A stretch of DNA of 64,000 bases from Sphingosinicella sp. GTDB lineage: Bacteria; Pseudomonadota; Alphaproteobacteria; Sphingomonadales; Sphingomonadaceae. The DNA is taken from contig NZ_JACESP010000002.1 of NCBI RefSeq assembly GCF_013911755.1, forward strand, positions 62,001-126,000. Direction: 5' to 3'. Under the pieces are notes generated by a model. It had not been told where the DNA came from. It was given only the letters and a program-made list of their open reading frames with translations, and did no database searches. Made by a program: the position numbers and the translations under genes. Below, piece after piece: positions 47,128 to 56,665 of this stretch (the first letter of the stretch is position 1; every line of letters begins with the position of its first letter).

Positions 47128-47739
47128 GTGGGCGGGCGCTTCATCAGCTTCGAAGGCGGGGAGGGCAGCGGCAAGAGCACCCAGCTCCGCCGCCTCGCCG
47201 CGCGTCTCTCCGCGCAGGACGTTACCGTCATCACCACGCGCGAGCCCGGCGGCACGCCCGGCGCGGAGGATATCCGTCAGCTGCTTGTCGAAGGCGAGCC
47301 GGGGCGCTGGGACGGACGCGTGGAGGCGCTGCTCGTGAACGCCGCCCGCGCCGATCATGTTGCACGCCTCATCCGTCCCGCGCTCGCCGAGGGCAAATGG
47401 GTGCTCTGCGACCGCTATGTGCACTCGACGCTCGCCTATCAGGGCGCGGCGCGCGGGCTTGATGAGGCCGAACTGCGGCAGCTTCACGCGTTCGCGACCG
47501 GCGACCTCTGGCCCGATCTCACTATCGTGCTCGATGTCGACCCCGCACTCGGGCTCGCCCGTGCCGCCGGGCGGGCGGGGGGCGAGGCTCGCTTCGAGGG
47601 TGAGCCGCCCGCCTTCCACAAGGCCGTGCGCGATCGTTTCCTCTCCTTCCCCGAGGTTACCGTGATTCCGAGCGACGCGTCCGTGGATGACGTCACCGGC
47701 GCGGTATGGTCCGTGGTCGCGGAGCGTTTCGGCCTGTGA
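47128..47739 (+). CDS. tmk: Thymidylate kinase
   Basis: A 203-residue cytosolic kinase that converts dTMP to dTDP. The P-loop GGEGSGKST is at ~9-17. The DR(Y/H) motif CDRYVHSTLAYQG follows and the lid region is short. The start is GTG, six bases after the carboxypeptidase stop. It overlaps holB by four bases, a common pairing. Confidence 0.95.
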   Translation: MGGRFISFEGGEGSGKSTQLRRLAARLSAQDVTVITTREPGGTPGAEDIRQLLVEGEPGRWDGRVEALLVNAARADHVARLIRPALAEGKWVLCDRYVHSTLAYQGAARGLDEAELRQLHAFATGDLWPDLTIVLDVDPALGLARAAGRAGGEARFEGEPPAFHKAVRDRFLSFPEVTVIPSDASVDDVTGAVWSVVAERFGL

Positions 47740-48662
47740 GCGGTATCATCGGGCATCAGGCGCAGCAGGAGATGTTCCGCGCGGCGTGGGATCGGGGCAA
47801 GGTGCACCATGCGTGGCTGCTCACAGGTCCGCCCGGCATCGGCAAGGCGAGCGTGGCACAGGCGCTTGCCCGCTTCGTGCTCACCGACGGCAAGGGGGCG
47901 CCGCACCCCGCGCTCGCGCTCATCGAGGCTGGCAGCCATCCAGATCTCAGAATTCTCCAGCGCGGCCTCAACGATCGCGGCGCGCTTCGCGCCGAGATTG
48001 TCGTCGAGCAAATCCGCGATCTGCAGTCGCTGTTCCAGTCCAAGCCCGGTCTTGGCGGCTGGCGTGTCGTAGTCGTCGATGCTGCCGACGAGATGAATCG
48101 CAGCGCTGCCAATGCTTTCCTCAAGAATCTTGAAGAGCCGCCGCAAAAAACACTGTTCCTTCTCGTCAGCCACAGCCCGGTACGACTGTTGCCGACGATC
48201 CGCTCGCGCTGCCGCACGCTCCGCTTCCAGCCGCTCGCCGATGCCGATGTGCGTGCGGTGCTCACCCGCGAACTCGATGACAGCAGCGCGGCGGAGGTCG
48301 AGGCGCTGGTGCCGCTCGCGGAAGGCTCGCCGGGCCGTGCGTTGCGCTTCGCCGGGCTCGATGTCGGCAAGCTCACCGAGGCGCTTGCCGGGCTCGCGAA
48401 GGGGGAGGGCGATGCGATGGCGCTGGCGAAGTCGCTCGCCGGCAAGACCGCGCAGGCGCGCTACGAGGCGTTCGTCGAGCTGGTCCCCGCCTTCATCGCC
48501 GGCGCGGCGCGCGGGCGCACGGGCGCATCGCTTGCACGCGCGCTCCAGCTGTGGGAGAAGGCCCACGCCCTCGCCGCCGAGGCCGTGCCGCTTGCTTACG
48601 ATCCGCAGGTTGTCGCGTTCGAACTGGCGGGATACGTGGGCGAACTCGATAACCCCCGGTAG
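47736..48662 (+). CDS. holB: DNA polymerase III subunit delta prime
   Basis: A 308-residue clamp-loader subunit. The AAA+ fold begins IIGHQAQQEMF; the P-loop region is TGPPGIGKAS and the sensor-1/SRC region is LLPTIRSRCRTLRF. The GTG start overlaps the tmk stop (GTGA). Gene order tmk-holB-metG-tatD is common in Proteobacteria. Confidence 0.92.
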   Translation: MSGIIGHQAQQEMFRAAWDRGKVHHAWLLTGPPGIGKASVAQALARFVLTDGKGAPHPALALIEAGSHPDLRILQRGLNDRGALRAEIVVEQIRDLQSLFQSKPGLGGWRVVVVDAADEMNRSAANAFLKNLEEPPQKTLFLLVSHSPVRLLPTIRSRCRTLRFQPLADADVRAVLTRELDDSSAAEVEALVPLAEGSPGRALRFAGLDVGKLTEALAGLAKGEGDAMALAKSLAGKTAQARYEAFVELVPAFIAGAARGRTGASLARALQLWEKAHALAAEAVPLAYDPQVVAFELAGYVGELDNPR

Positions 48663-48680
48663 CAAAGCAAGCGCCCCCGC

Positions 48681-50240
48681 ATGAGTGCCAAGCGGAAATT
48701 CTACATCACGACCGCCATCTCGTATCCGAACGGCCGCCCGCACATGGGCCACGCCTACGAGGATATCGCGACCGACGTCATCGCGCGTTATCATCGGCTC
48801 GCCGGTGACGACGTGTTCTTCATGACCGGCACCGACGAGCATGGTCTCAAGATCGCTCAGGCGGCCCGAAACGCGGACACTGATCCGCGCACATTCGTCA
48901 ATGGAATGGTTCAGCATTTCAAGGATATGTGCGCGACTCTCAACATCAGTCATGATCGCTTCATCCGCACCACGGAGCCGGCGCACTATGCGTGCGTTCA
49001 GGAGCTGTGGCGGCGCATGGAAGCGAACGGTGATATCTATCTCGGCCGCTACGAAGGCTGGTACTCGGTTCGCGACGAGGCCTATTACGACGAGAGCGAG
49101 CTGGTGCCGGGCGAAGGCGGCGCAAAGCTCTCTCCGCAGGGCACGCCCGTCGAATGGACAGTCGAGGAGAGCTATTTCTTCCGTCTCTCGAAGTACCAGC
49201 AGCCGCTGCTCGACCTCTACGAGCAGAATCCGGACTTCATTCAGCCCGCAACGCGCCGCAACGAGATGCTGCAGTTCGTCCGCGGCGGGCTCAGCGATCT
49301 CTCCGTGTCGCGCACCAGTTTCGATTGGGGCATTCCGGTGCCCGATGCCCCCGGTCACGTCATGTACGTGTGGCTTGATGCGCTCAGCAACTATCTCACC
49401 GGCGCGGGCTATCCCGATGCGTCCTATACGAAATGGTGGCCCGCGGACGTCCACATCATCGGCAAGGACGTGGTTCGCTTCCACACCGTCTACTGGCCCG
49501 CGTTCCTGATGTCCGCAGGCGTCGAACTGCCGCGCAAGGTGTTCGGCCACGGCTTCGTGCTCAACAAGGGCGAAAAGATGTCGAAGTCGCTCGGCAACGT
49601 CGTCGAGCCGCTTGCGATGGCGGAGGAATACGGCGTCGATCAACTCCGCTACTTCCTCATCCGCGACGTACCCTTCGGGCAGGACGGCAGCTACAGCCAC
49701 GAGGCGATCGTCACGCGCACGAACGCTGACCTCGCGAACAGCTTCGGCAATCTCGCGCAGCGGACTTTATCACAGATTTTCAAGAATCTGGATGGCGTTC
49801 TTCCTGTATCGCTCGATCAGAATGAAGCAGATAGGGCATTACTCGCCGCCGTCGATGCTGGCTGCAAGGGCCTTGCCGCTGCGTTCGAAACGTTCGACCT
49901 GTCGCGCGGTGTCGAAACCTGGCTGCACGCCGTCTTCGCCTGCAACGCCTATATCGACGCGCAGGAGCCGTGGAAGCTGAAGAAGACGGACCCGGAGCGC
50001 ATGAAAATCGTGCTCGGCACGCTGTTCGGTGCGATCCATGATCTCGCTGTCGCGATCTCGCCGGTGATTCCGGCATCGGCCGCGAAACTGCTCGATCAGA
50101 TGGGCGTGCCTGCAGTCGACCGCGATTTCGCGAGCCTCGGTAGCGATTGGTATGCGCGTCTCGCCGCGTCCGGTTTCCGCCTTGAAGCCCCGCAGGGCGT
50201 CTTCCCGCGCTATGTCGATGCGGAACCCGATGCCGGTTGA
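48681..50240 (+). CDS. metG: Methionyl-tRNA synthetase (short form without zinc knuckle)
   Basis: A 519-residue class I synthetase that charges tRNA-Met. The HIGH-type motif is HMGH (PNGRPHMGHAYED) and the KMSKS motif is exact. The segment where the zinc knuckle sits in E. coli MetG (EGWYSVRDEAYYDE) has no cysteines, so this is the non-zinc type. The C-terminal dimerisation/tRNA-binding domain is also missing, which is normal for this length class. Confidence 0.95.
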   Translation: MSAKRKFYITTAISYPNGRPHMGHAYEDIATDVIARYHRLAGDDVFFMTGTDEHGLKIAQAARNADTDPRTFVNGMVQHFKDMCATLNISHDRFIRTTEPAHYACVQELWRRMEANGDIYLGRYEGWYSVRDEAYYDESELVPGEGGAKLSPQGTPVEWTVEESYFFRLSKYQQPLLDLYEQNPDFIQPATRRNEMLQFVRGGLSDLSVSRTSFDWGIPVPDAPGHVMYVWLDALSNYLTGAGYPDASYTKWWPADVHIIGKDVVRFHTVYWPAFLMSAGVELPRKVFGHGFVLNKGEKMSKSLGNVVEPLAMAEEYGVDQLRYFLIRDVPFGQDGSYSHEAIVTRTNADLANSFGNLAQRTLSQIFKNLDGVLPVSLDQNEADRALLAAVDAGCKGLAAAFETFDLSRGVETWLHAVFACNAYIDAQEPWKLKKTDPERMKIVLGTLFGAIHDLAVAISPVIPASAAKLLDQMGVPAVDRDFASLGSDWYARLAASGFRLEAPQGVFPRYVDAEPDAG

Positions 50241-51003
50241 TAGCCACTGCCACCTGAATTACCCCGGCCTCGTAGAGGATCAGGCCGGCGTCATCGCGCG
50301 CGCCCGCGAGGCCGGTGTCTCCGCAATGCTGGCCATCTCGACGCGCAGCAGCGAATGGGATGACGTCATCCGCATTGCCGAAGGCACGTCCGATATCTGG
50401 GCAAGCGTCGGCGTTCACCCGCACGAGGCGGACAGCGAGGATATCGAGAAAACACGCCTCGTCGCAGCGACGCAGCACCCGCGCGTCGTCGGCATCGGCG
50501 AAACCGGGCTCGATTATTACTACGACAAGAGCGACCGCGAGCGTCAGCGAGAGAGCTTCCGCCGCCACATCGCCGCCGCGCGCGAAACCGGCCTGCCGGT
50601 CATCGTTCACACGCGCGACGCCGAAGCCGATACGCTGGAGATCATGGAGAGCGAGCTGGGGAAGGGGGCATACCCCGCCGTCATCCACTGCTTCACCGCC
50701 AGCCCGGCGTTCGGCCGCAAGATGCTCGAGCTCGGCTTCTACATCTCCATATCCGGTATCGTCACGTTCAAGAATGCCGCCGATCTTGCTGAATTCGCAA
50801 AGGAAATCCCGGAAGATCGGCTCCTCGTGGAAACCGACGCTCCGTTCCTCGCGCCTGTGCCGAAGCGCGGCAAGACCTGCGAGCCCGCGTTCGTGACGCA
50901 CACCACCGCCTTCCTCGCCGAGAAGCGCGGCGTCCGTTACGGAGACCTCGACCGGGCGACGAGCGAAAACTTCTACCGACTGTTCGCGAAGGCGCGCGCG
51001 TGA
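50230..51003 (+). CDS. tatD: TatD family metal-dependent DNase
   Basis: A 257-residue TIM-barrel hydrolase. Metal-binding residues are in DSHCHLN, SVGVHPHE, GETGLDYYY, VHTRDA, HCFTAS and ETDAPFLAP. Members have 3'-5' exonuclease activity on DNA. The ATG at 50230 gives MPVDSHCHLNY and overlaps metG by 11 bases; in-frame ATGs at 50212 and 50218 are possible. The stop overlaps the next gene (GTGA). Confidence 0.92.
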   Translation: MPVDSHCHLNYPGLVEDQAGVIARAREAGVSAMLAISTRSSEWDDVIRIAEGTSDIWASVGVHPHEADSEDIEKTRLVAATQHPRVVGIGETGLDYYYDKSDRERQRESFRRHIAAARETGLPVIVHTRDAEADTLEIMESELGKGAYPAVIHCFTASPAFGRKMLELGFYISISGIVTFKNAADLAEFAKEIPEDRLLVETDAPFLAPVPKRGKTCEPAFVTHTTAFLAEKRGVRYGDLDRATSENFYRLFAKARA

Positions 51004-51764
51004 AGGTCACCGTCCTTGGAAGCGGCACGTCGAGCGGCGTGCCCCGCATCGGCAACGACTGGGGCGCCTGCGATCCGAATGAGCCGAAGAACCGCCGTCG
51101 CCGCGTCTCCGTGATGGTCGAGGCCGAGGGCCATGTCATCATCATGGACACGAGCCCGGATCTTCGCGAACAGCTCCTCAGCGCGAACGTTTCGCGCATC
51201 GACGCCGTGCTCTACACGCACGATCATGCCGATCATGCCCATGGCATCGATGACTTGCGCCAGATCTTTCATATCATGCGCAAACCCGTCGACTGCTATG
51301 CGACGGCGGACACGTGGCGGGTCCTCAAGGCGCGCTTCGACTATATATTCTCGGGCGGGCTCGGCTATCCGCCGAGCTGCGTGGCGCACGAGCTTGGCGC
51401 CAAGTTCACCGTCGGCCCGATGACGGTGACGCCGTTCGAGCAGGTGCACGGCCCCATCCGTTCCACCGGCTTTCGCGTCGATCACGCCGGTCACTCAATG
51501 GCCTATTCGACCGACATCAGCGACCTGACGCTCTCCGCCGACAATGCCATCAAGGGCGTTGACCTGTGGATCGTTGATGCGCTCCGCCGCAAGCCGCACC
51601 CCACGCACAGCCATCTCGATCGCACATTGTCGTGGATCGCGCGCCTGCGCCCACGCCGCGCAATTCTCACGCACATGGACAATTCCATGGATTATGCAAA
51701 TCTTGCCAAGAGCTTGCCGGCGGGCGTTGAGCCTGGATATGATATGCTGACGGTGGAGCTTTAG
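51000..51764 (+). CDS. MBL-fold metallo-hydrolase (PhnP-like)
   Basis: A 254-residue metallo-beta-lactamase-fold phosphodiesterase-like protein. It starts VTVLGSGTSSGVPRIGNDWGAC, a hallmark of the PhnP-like group. The metal motif HxHxDH reads YTHDHADHAHG, and a further ligand is in PFEQVHGP. The exact substrate is unknown; genes of this type commonly follow tatD. The GTG start overlaps the tatD stop. Confidence 0.88.
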   Translation: MKVTVLGSGTSSGVPRIGNDWGACDPNEPKNRRRRVSVMVEAEGHVIIMDTSPDLREQLLSANVSRIDAVLYTHDHADHAHGIDDLRQIFHIMRKPVDCYATADTWRVLKARFDYIFSGGLGYPPSCVAHELGAKFTVGPMTVTPFEQVHGPIRSTGFRVDHAGHSMAYSTDISDLTLSADNAIKGVDLWIVDALRRKPHPTHSHLDRTLSWIARLRPRRAILTHMDNSMDYANLAKSLPAGVEPGYDMLTVEL

Positions 51765-51768
51765 GCGC

Positions 51769-52362
51769 ATGTTCGAAGCGCTGAGTTCGGGTGAGAAGGC
51801 TGCGCTCATCAGCTCGGTGGGCTTTGCCGTCCTCATCCTGATGAGCCTCGTCCCGCGCCTCCGCGAGGTGGGCGCGGCGAAAACGCTGAAAATGGCGCTG
51901 TCGTGGGTGCTGATCTTCGGCGGTCTCATTTTTCTCGTCACGCAGTGGCCCGCGATCCGCGGCGCGCTCGATCCCGCCAGCCCGCGCACGGAAGGCGAGG
52001 AGATGTTGCTCACCGCGCGCGAAGACGGGCACTTCTATGTGCGCGGCACGATCAATGGCGAAAGCGCACTCTTCATGGTGGATACCGGCGCCACCGACAT
52101 CGTGCTCACCATGGAAACCGCCGCACGCGCAGGCTTCAGCCCGGATACGCTCCGCTTCGACGGCATGGCCCAAACCGCGAACGGCAGCGTTCGTATCGCC
52201 GGTGTCCGGCTCGGCGAACTCACGATCGGGGACATCACGCTGCGCGACATGCCCGCCAGCGTCAATCAAGGCGCGCTCGGCACGAACCTCCTTGGGATGC
52301 GCTTCCTCCGCACGCTGAAAAGCTGGCGCGTCGAGGGCGACACGCTGATCCTGCGGCCCTGA
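51769..52362 (+). CDS. Membrane-anchored retropepsin-like aspartic protease (TIGR02281 type)
   Basis: A 197-residue protein with two N-terminal hydrophobic helices (AALISSVGFAVLILMSLV and MALSWVLIFGGLIFLVTQW). A retropepsin-fold domain follows; its catalytic motif is MVDTGATDIVLT and the second conserved region is LGTNLLGMRFL. The protease domain should face the periplasm. Substrates are unknown. It follows the MBL gene by four bases. Confidence 0.86.
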   Translation: MFEALSSGEKAALISSVGFAVLILMSLVPRLREVGAAKTLKMALSWVLIFGGLIFLVTQWPAIRGALDPASPRTEGEEMLLTAREDGHFYVRGTINGESALFMVDTGATDIVLTMETAARAGFSPDTLRFDGMAQTANGSVRIAGVRLGELTIGDITLRDMPASVNQGALGTNLLGMRFLRTLKSWRVEGDTLILRP

Positions 52363-52371
52363 CGCGCGCCG

Positions 52372-53886
52372 TCACCCTCTGCGCCTGCGCCGCCGGCGCG
52401 CCCTTAGCCGTGCCATGCCTTCCCGCCAGCGCACCCGCAGGCCGCGTTTGTGCAGCGGCTCGAAAAAGCCCTCCGCCTTCTCGGGGTCGAGCAGTTCGTT
52501 ATCGGCAATGAACTGATCGAGCGGCCCCGGCTTTTCGAGGTCGAGCGGCGCGAGCGTCTTGCCGGAGCCGCGCAGCGCCTCGATGGCTTCAACGAGCGAA
52601 CCTGTCGCCTTGAACCGTGCGTCAAACGTGTCGGGCGTCACGTCCAGATGCTCGGCGATCAGCCTGGTGCGCAGCGCTGCGATCGCCGCGCGCGTCCCGG
52701 CGTTGGCGGGGAGGGCGGCATCGATAATGACGTCACACTCGCTGTCGAGCCCCATCGAGCGGTTGTTGAGGTTCGCCGATCCGATCTTGAGCAGCCGGTC
52801 GTCGACGATCGCGACCTTGGCGTGGACATAAATGTCGGCGCCGCTTTTGGTGACGGGCGCATAGATTCGGAAACGATCGTGCCTGTCCGCCTCGGCGATG
52901 GCGCGTGCCAGCTGAACGCGCGCCGCATCCATCGCCTTTTGTTCCAGCCAGCCATCCGCCGTGCGTGGCGTCACCACCACGATTTCCGGCGGGTCGTCAT
53001 CGGCCATGCGCACGGCGATGGCGGCAGCGATTTTCCCCGAGGTCAGATACTGGTTCTCGATATAGATGAAGCGCTGTGCGGCGGCGATCATGTCCAGCCA
53101 CAGCGCCTCGATCTCGCGGACCTCATCGCAATCGCGCCATGCGGCGCGCGTCCGGGCAATGGCGATGTCGACGTCGCGGAAGTCCACGGCTGCATCGTCC
53201 GGCCAATGGTCGTGAGCGTCTTCCGCCGGCAGAAGGTCCTGCCGGGTAGCGTGCCGCCAGCGATCGCGGCCAAGGTCGGCGAGCGCGCGCGCCGCGTCGC
53301 CGTCCAGCATCATGGTGACGTCATGCCATGCACCATATGGCTTGCCGTCAGGGAGCTTCCGCCGCGCGTCGTCGTCCGCGTGGGCATTGGTGTCCCAGCG
53401 CGCGCACGAGATGTCGATGCCGCCGCACACCGCGAAGCGCTCGTCTATCACCACGATCTTCTGGTGGTGGCTGCACCCGATCGGGTGGAAGCTGTCGAAG
53501 CGGAAATCGATCGCACGCGTGAGTTGCCAGCGCAGCAGCATCCACGCCGCACGCGGTCGCAGAAACTGTTTCAGCGCGCCGAAGCTCCATTTCAGGATGT
53601 CGATCTCGCGCTTCGGGTTCTCGCGTGCCAGCCGCAGGAAGAAATGACCCAGGCTTTCCCCTTCGCCGTTCTCATCGGGTTCCAGCGTGATGCGCGTGTC
53701 GAAGTCCCAGCCGATGATGAGGATGCGCCGCCGCGCTGCGATCATCGCCTCGCGCACGTAATGGTAGTAGTCGGCCGCATCGACGACGGCTGCCGCACGC
53801 GCCGACCGCTCGATACGCCAGCAATTGCGGCCGGCCTCAAGGATAGGGGCGAGGGGAACGTCACCGCCCTGCTCTTCGTTTACCAT
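52372..53886 (-). CDS. Phospholipase D family protein (cardiolipin synthase-like)
   Basis: A 504-residue PLD-superfamily protein with two HKD motifs: HHQKIVVIDERFAVCGG (about residue 140) and HAKVAIVDDRLLKIGSANLNNRSMG (about 345; core HxKxxxxD). Such enzymes cleave or transfer phosphatidyl groups. It lacks N-terminal membrane spans, so it resembles soluble PLDs or ClsB-like enzymes more than classical cardiolipin synthase. The C terminus is very Arg-rich (RLRARRRRRRRG). It diverges from the truncated-hemoglobin gene. Confidence 0.88.
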   Translation of the reverse strand: MVNEEQGGDVPLAPILEAGRNCWRIERSARAAAVVDAADYYHYVREAMIAARRRILIIGWDFDTRITLEPDENGEGESLGHFFLRLARENPKREIDILKWSFGALKQFLRPRAAWMLLRWQLTRAIDFRFDSFHPIGCSHHQKIVVIDERFAVCGGIDISCARWDTNAHADDDARRKLPDGKPYGAWHDVTMMLDGDAARALADLGRDRWRHATRQDLLPAEDAHDHWPDDAAVDFRDVDIAIARTRAAWRDCDEVREIEALWLDMIAAAQRFIYIENQYLTSGKIAAAIAVRMADDDPPEIVVVTPRTADGWLEQKAMDAARVQLARAIAEADRHDRFRIYAPVTKSGADIYVHAKVAIVDDRLLKIGSANLNNRSMGLDSECDVIIDAALPANAGTRAAIAALRTRLIAEHLDVTPDTFDARFKATGSLVEAIEALRGSGKTLAPLDLEKPGPLDQFIADNELLDPEKAEGFFEPLHKRGLRVRWREGMARLRARRRRRRRG

Positions 53887-53991
53887 TTGTTCTCCGGCTG
53901 CGTTCCGGTGGCCCCGTACATTTGTGGAACAGCATCGTTAACGCAAAGTCGTGCGTTCGGCTCCCGCAATCGTGGCGGCAAACACAGGAAC

Positions 53992-54005
53992 TTGATCTGG
54001 ATCAA
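53992..54005 (+). promoter_or_regulatory. FNR/FixK-type binding site upstream of the truncated hemoglobin
   Basis: TTGAT (53992-53996), CTGG, ATCAA (54001-54005) is a perfect match to the FNR/Anr/FixK consensus. Its centre lies 41.5 bases before the hemoglobin ATG at 54040. If this is a class II site, transcription starts at that ATG, suggesting a leaderless mRNA. No Shine-Dalgarno sequence is present. Confidence 0.6.
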
Positions 54006-54039
54006 GGAAAGCGCGCCAAAGGCCCGGTTGATCGGTTTC

Positions 54040-54450
54040 ATGAGCGAATCCGGCACGAGCACGACACCATACGAAAGCCTTGGCGGTGAAGCCGCCGTCA
54101 GGCGCTTCGTTGACCGTTTCTACGATCTTATGGACAGCGAGCCCGAATATGCCGCGCTGCGCGCAATGCACGCGCCGGATCTGGCGCCGATGCGGCGATC
54201 GCTTGCAGGATTCCTCACGGGCTGGCTCGGCGGACCGCGCCACTGGTTCGAAGAGAACGTCGGCGTCTGCGTGATGTCGGCGCACGGCGCGCTGCCGATC
54301 AGCGCAGAGACATCGCAGCAGTGGACGGACGCCATGTCACGCGCGCTTTCCGAAAGCGATATCGATGCCGACCTCGCGAGCCGAATGAACGATGCGTTCG
54401 GGAAAATGGCCGGGGGGATGGCCCGAATGGCGGCAAATCGCGATCGTTGA
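54040..54450 (+). CDS. Group II truncated hemoglobin
   Basis: A 136-residue heme protein of the 2-on-2 globin fold. It starts MSESGTSTTPYESLGGEAAVRRFVDRFYDLM, with the PY(E)xLGG entry typical of truncated hemoglobins, and contains FLTGWLGGPRHWFEENVG and the proximal region MSAHGALPIS. Group II members bind O2 and NO and often help with NO or low-oxygen stress. The FNR-type box upstream supports oxygen- or NO-dependent control. It is followed by an AT-rich palindrome and then mazG. Confidence 0.85.
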   Translation: MSESGTSTTPYESLGGEAAVRRFVDRFYDLMDSEPEYAALRAMHAPDLAPMRRSLAGFLTGWLGGPRHWFEENVGVCVMSAHGALPISAETSQQWTDAMSRALSESDIDADLASRMNDAFGKMAGGMARMAANRDR

Positions 54451-54456
54451 TTTAAC

Positions 54457-54470
54457 ATAATATATATTAT
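54457..54470. repeat. AT-rich perfect palindrome
   Basis: ATAATATATATTAT, 14 bases, in an otherwise GC-rich region between the hemoglobin gene and mazG. It could supply a -10 element or a DNA-bending site. It has no adjacent T-run typical of a terminator. Confidence 0.4.
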
Positions 54471-54536
54471 CGTTTTAACACGCAGAGCGTATCAACGCTC
54501 TTTTCCGAATCCCCTCCTGCCGTTACGCGGGCTTCC

Positions 54537-55304
54537 ATGAGCAAGGAAACCGCCGCCGAAGCTTTCGCCCGTCTCGCTGACGTCATGCGCGCGCTGCGTG
54601 ATCCGGCGAGCGGCTGCCCGTGGGATATCGAGCAGGATTTCGCGTCCATCGCGCCGTACACGATCGAGGAAGCCTATGAGGTTGCCGATGCCATTGCGCG
54701 CGGCGATATGGTCGATCTCAAGGGCGAGCTTGGCGACCTCTTGCTTCAGGTCGTTTACCATTCGCAAATGGCGGCCGAGGCCGGGCATTTCGCGCTGGCT
54801 GACGTCACTTCCGCGATTACGGACAAGATGGTCCGCCGCCACCCGCACGTGTTCGGTGACGCCAGCATCGCGGATGCAACTGCCCAGACGGCGGCGTGGG
54901 AGGAGCAGAAGGCCCGCGAACGGGGCGATCAGGGTGCGCTTGCCGGTGTGGCGCTTGGCCTTCCCGCTCTGATGCGCGCGCAGAAGCTGCAGCGCCGCGC
55001 GGCGCGCGTCGGTTTTGACTGGCCGGACGCAACTGGCCCGCGTGCGAAGATCCACGAGGAACTGGCCGAAGTCGAAGCAGCCGACGATGCGTCGCGCGCC
55101 GGCGAGATCGGCGATCTTCTGTTCGCGGTGGTCAATTATGCGCGGCACCTCGGCATCGACGCCGAAGAGGCGCTGCGCACGGCGAATGCCAAGTTCGAAC
55201 GCCGTTTCAACGCTGTGGAAGCGATGGCCGGCAAGGCCTTGCCTGATATGGATATCGATGCGCTCGAAGCGCTGTGGCAGCGCGTCAAGGCGTCGGAGCG
55301 TTAG
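54537..55304 (+). CDS. mazG: Nucleoside triphosphate pyrophosphohydrolase MazG
   Basis: A 255-residue cytosolic enzyme that hydrolyses NTPs to NMP and pyrophosphate, cleaning damaged nucleotides. Two MazG domains are visible: the first with CPWDIEQDFASIAPYTIEEAYE (metal ligands in the EExxE core) and the second near residue 175 with KIHEELAEVEAAD. The ATG is at 54537. The stop overlaps convergent hflX by four bases. It is part of the conserved ntr-hfq-hflX-mazG neighbourhood. Confidence 0.93.
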   Translation: MSKETAAEAFARLADVMRALRDPASGCPWDIEQDFASIAPYTIEEAYEVADAIARGDMVDLKGELGDLLLQVVYHSQMAAEAGHFALADVTSAITDKMVRRHPHVFGDASIADATAQTAAWEEQKARERGDQGALAGVALGLPALMRAQKLQRRAARVGFDWPDATGPRAKIHEELAEVEAADDASRAGEIGDLLFAVVNYARHLGIDAEEALRTANAKFERRFNAVEAMAGKALPDMDIDALEALWQRVKASER

Positions 55305-56665
55305 GGAAGCGCAAGAAAGCGCGATCTGTCTTCGTCGCTGATCCGCACCTGAAGCTCCACGGACTCGCCCTTCGCGCGTCGCTTCAGCACCAGGCCATTA
55401 TTTTCCAGCCACGCGAGCCGCTTGCCGTCGCCGGCGCCCACGACGAAGCTGTGGACACGCGCATCGCGCAGCAGCGTATCGGAAATGAGCTTGCGGAGGT
55501 CGTCCACCCCTTCCCCGCTCACCGCCGACAGAAGCACACTGTTCGGCGCTGCGGCCTGTTCGAGCGCGGCGCCGCGTGCTTCCGCATCGAGCAGGTCCGC
55601 CTTGTTGAGCGCCTCGATGATCGGCCGCCCGCCGTCCGGATCGACGCCCAGTTCGGCGAGCACGTCGATGACGTCACGCTTCTGTGCTTCGGTTTCCGGG
55701 TGCGCGATGTCGCGGACGTGGACGATGATGTCTGCATCGAGCACTTCCTCGAGCGTGGCGCGGAACGCTGCGACGAGCATCGTCGGCAGCTCGGAAACGA
55801 AACCGACCGTGTCGGAAAGGATCGCCTTGTCGATTCCGGGCAGCGCGATCGCCCGCATCGTGGGGTCGAGCGTTGCGAACAGCAGATCTTTCGCCATCAC
55901 CGAAGCGCCGGTCAAACGATTGAAAAGCGTCGACTTTCCGGCGTTCGTATAGCCGACGAGCGCGATCACCGGATACGGCGCCTTCTTGCGCTGGCGGCGT
56001 TGCAGTCCGCGCGTGCGGGTGACCTCGCCAAGGTCCTTGCGCAGCCGCGCCATGCGTTCGCGGATCAGGCGGCGGTCGGTTTCGATCTGCGTCTCGCCAG
56101 GGCCACCGAGGAAGCCGAAGCCGCCGCGCTGGCGTTCGAGATGCGTCCAGGAGCGCACGAGGCGGCTCGCCTGATAGCCGAGGTGGGCAAGCTCCACCTG
56201 AAGCCGCCCTTCCCGCGTCGCTGCCCTCTCCCCGAAGATTTCGAGGATGAGCCCGGTGCGGTCGATCACCTTGGTGCCCGTGCCGGTTTCGAGGTTGCGC
56301 TGCTGCAGCGGAGAGAGCGCACCATCCACGACGGTAAGTTCCGCGCCGGTTTCCTTGGCAAGCTCGGCAATGGCTTCCACCTGCCCTGCGCCGATCAGCG
56401 TTGCGGGTCGCGGCTCGCGGACTCGCAGGATACGCGTCGCGACCACGTCGAGCGTGATTGCACCGGCCAGGCTTTTCGCTTCCTGAAGCCGCGCTTCGGC
56501 ATCGCGGCGCACGGCGGCATCGCGGCGCACGATATCGGGTACGATGACAAGCGCCTTCGTGCCCACGCTGACGCCGCGCACGTCGTCGTGCGCTCCGAAG
56601 CTGTGGAACTGCTTACGCCGTCTGCCCCCGGATAGCGGCGGCGTTCCGGCGTCAGGATCGGTCAA
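55301..56665 (-). CDS. hflX: GTPase HflX
   Basis: A 454-residue ribosome-associated GTPase that splits or rescues stalled ribosomes. The HflX N-terminal domain (~residues 20-200) includes [11 protein letters not shown] and [21 protein letters not shown]. The G domain has the G1 loop [14 protein letters not shown] (G3) and NKAD (G4). The start is TTG, overlapping the hfq stop (TTGA). Co-transcription with hfq is the usual arrangement. Confidence 0.94.
   Translation of the reverse strand: MTDPDAGTPPLSGGRRRKQFHSFGAHDDVRGVSVGTKALVIVPDIVRRDAAVRRDAEARLQEAKSLAGAITLDVVATRILRVREPRPATLIGAGQVEAIAELAKETGAELTVVDGALSPLQQRNLETGTGTKVIDRTGLILEIFGERAATREGRLQVELAHLGYQASRLVRSWTHLERQRGGFGFLGGPGETQIETDRRLIRERMARLRKDLGEVTRTRGLQRRQRKKAPYPVIALVGYTNAGKSTLFNRLTGASVMAKDLLFATLDPTMRAIALPGIDKAILSDTVGFVSELPTMLVAAFRATLEEVLDADIIVHVRDIAHPETEAQKRDVIDVLAELGVDPDGGRPIIEALNKADLLDAEARGAALEQAAAPNSVLLSAVSGEGVDDLRKLISDTLLRDARVHSFVVGAGDGKRLAWLENNGLVLKRRAKGESVELQVRISDEDRSRFLALP

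Noticed and set aside
53889-53905. GTTC...GTTC upstream of the phospholipase D gene
   Set aside because: The spacer is nine bases, not seven, and the first half falls at the start codon.
52450-54039. A long upstream extension of the truncated hemoglobin frame through the phospholipase D gene
   Set aside because: The extension is antisense to the PLD gene; the globin fold needs only the part from 54040, which also fits the FNR-box spacing.
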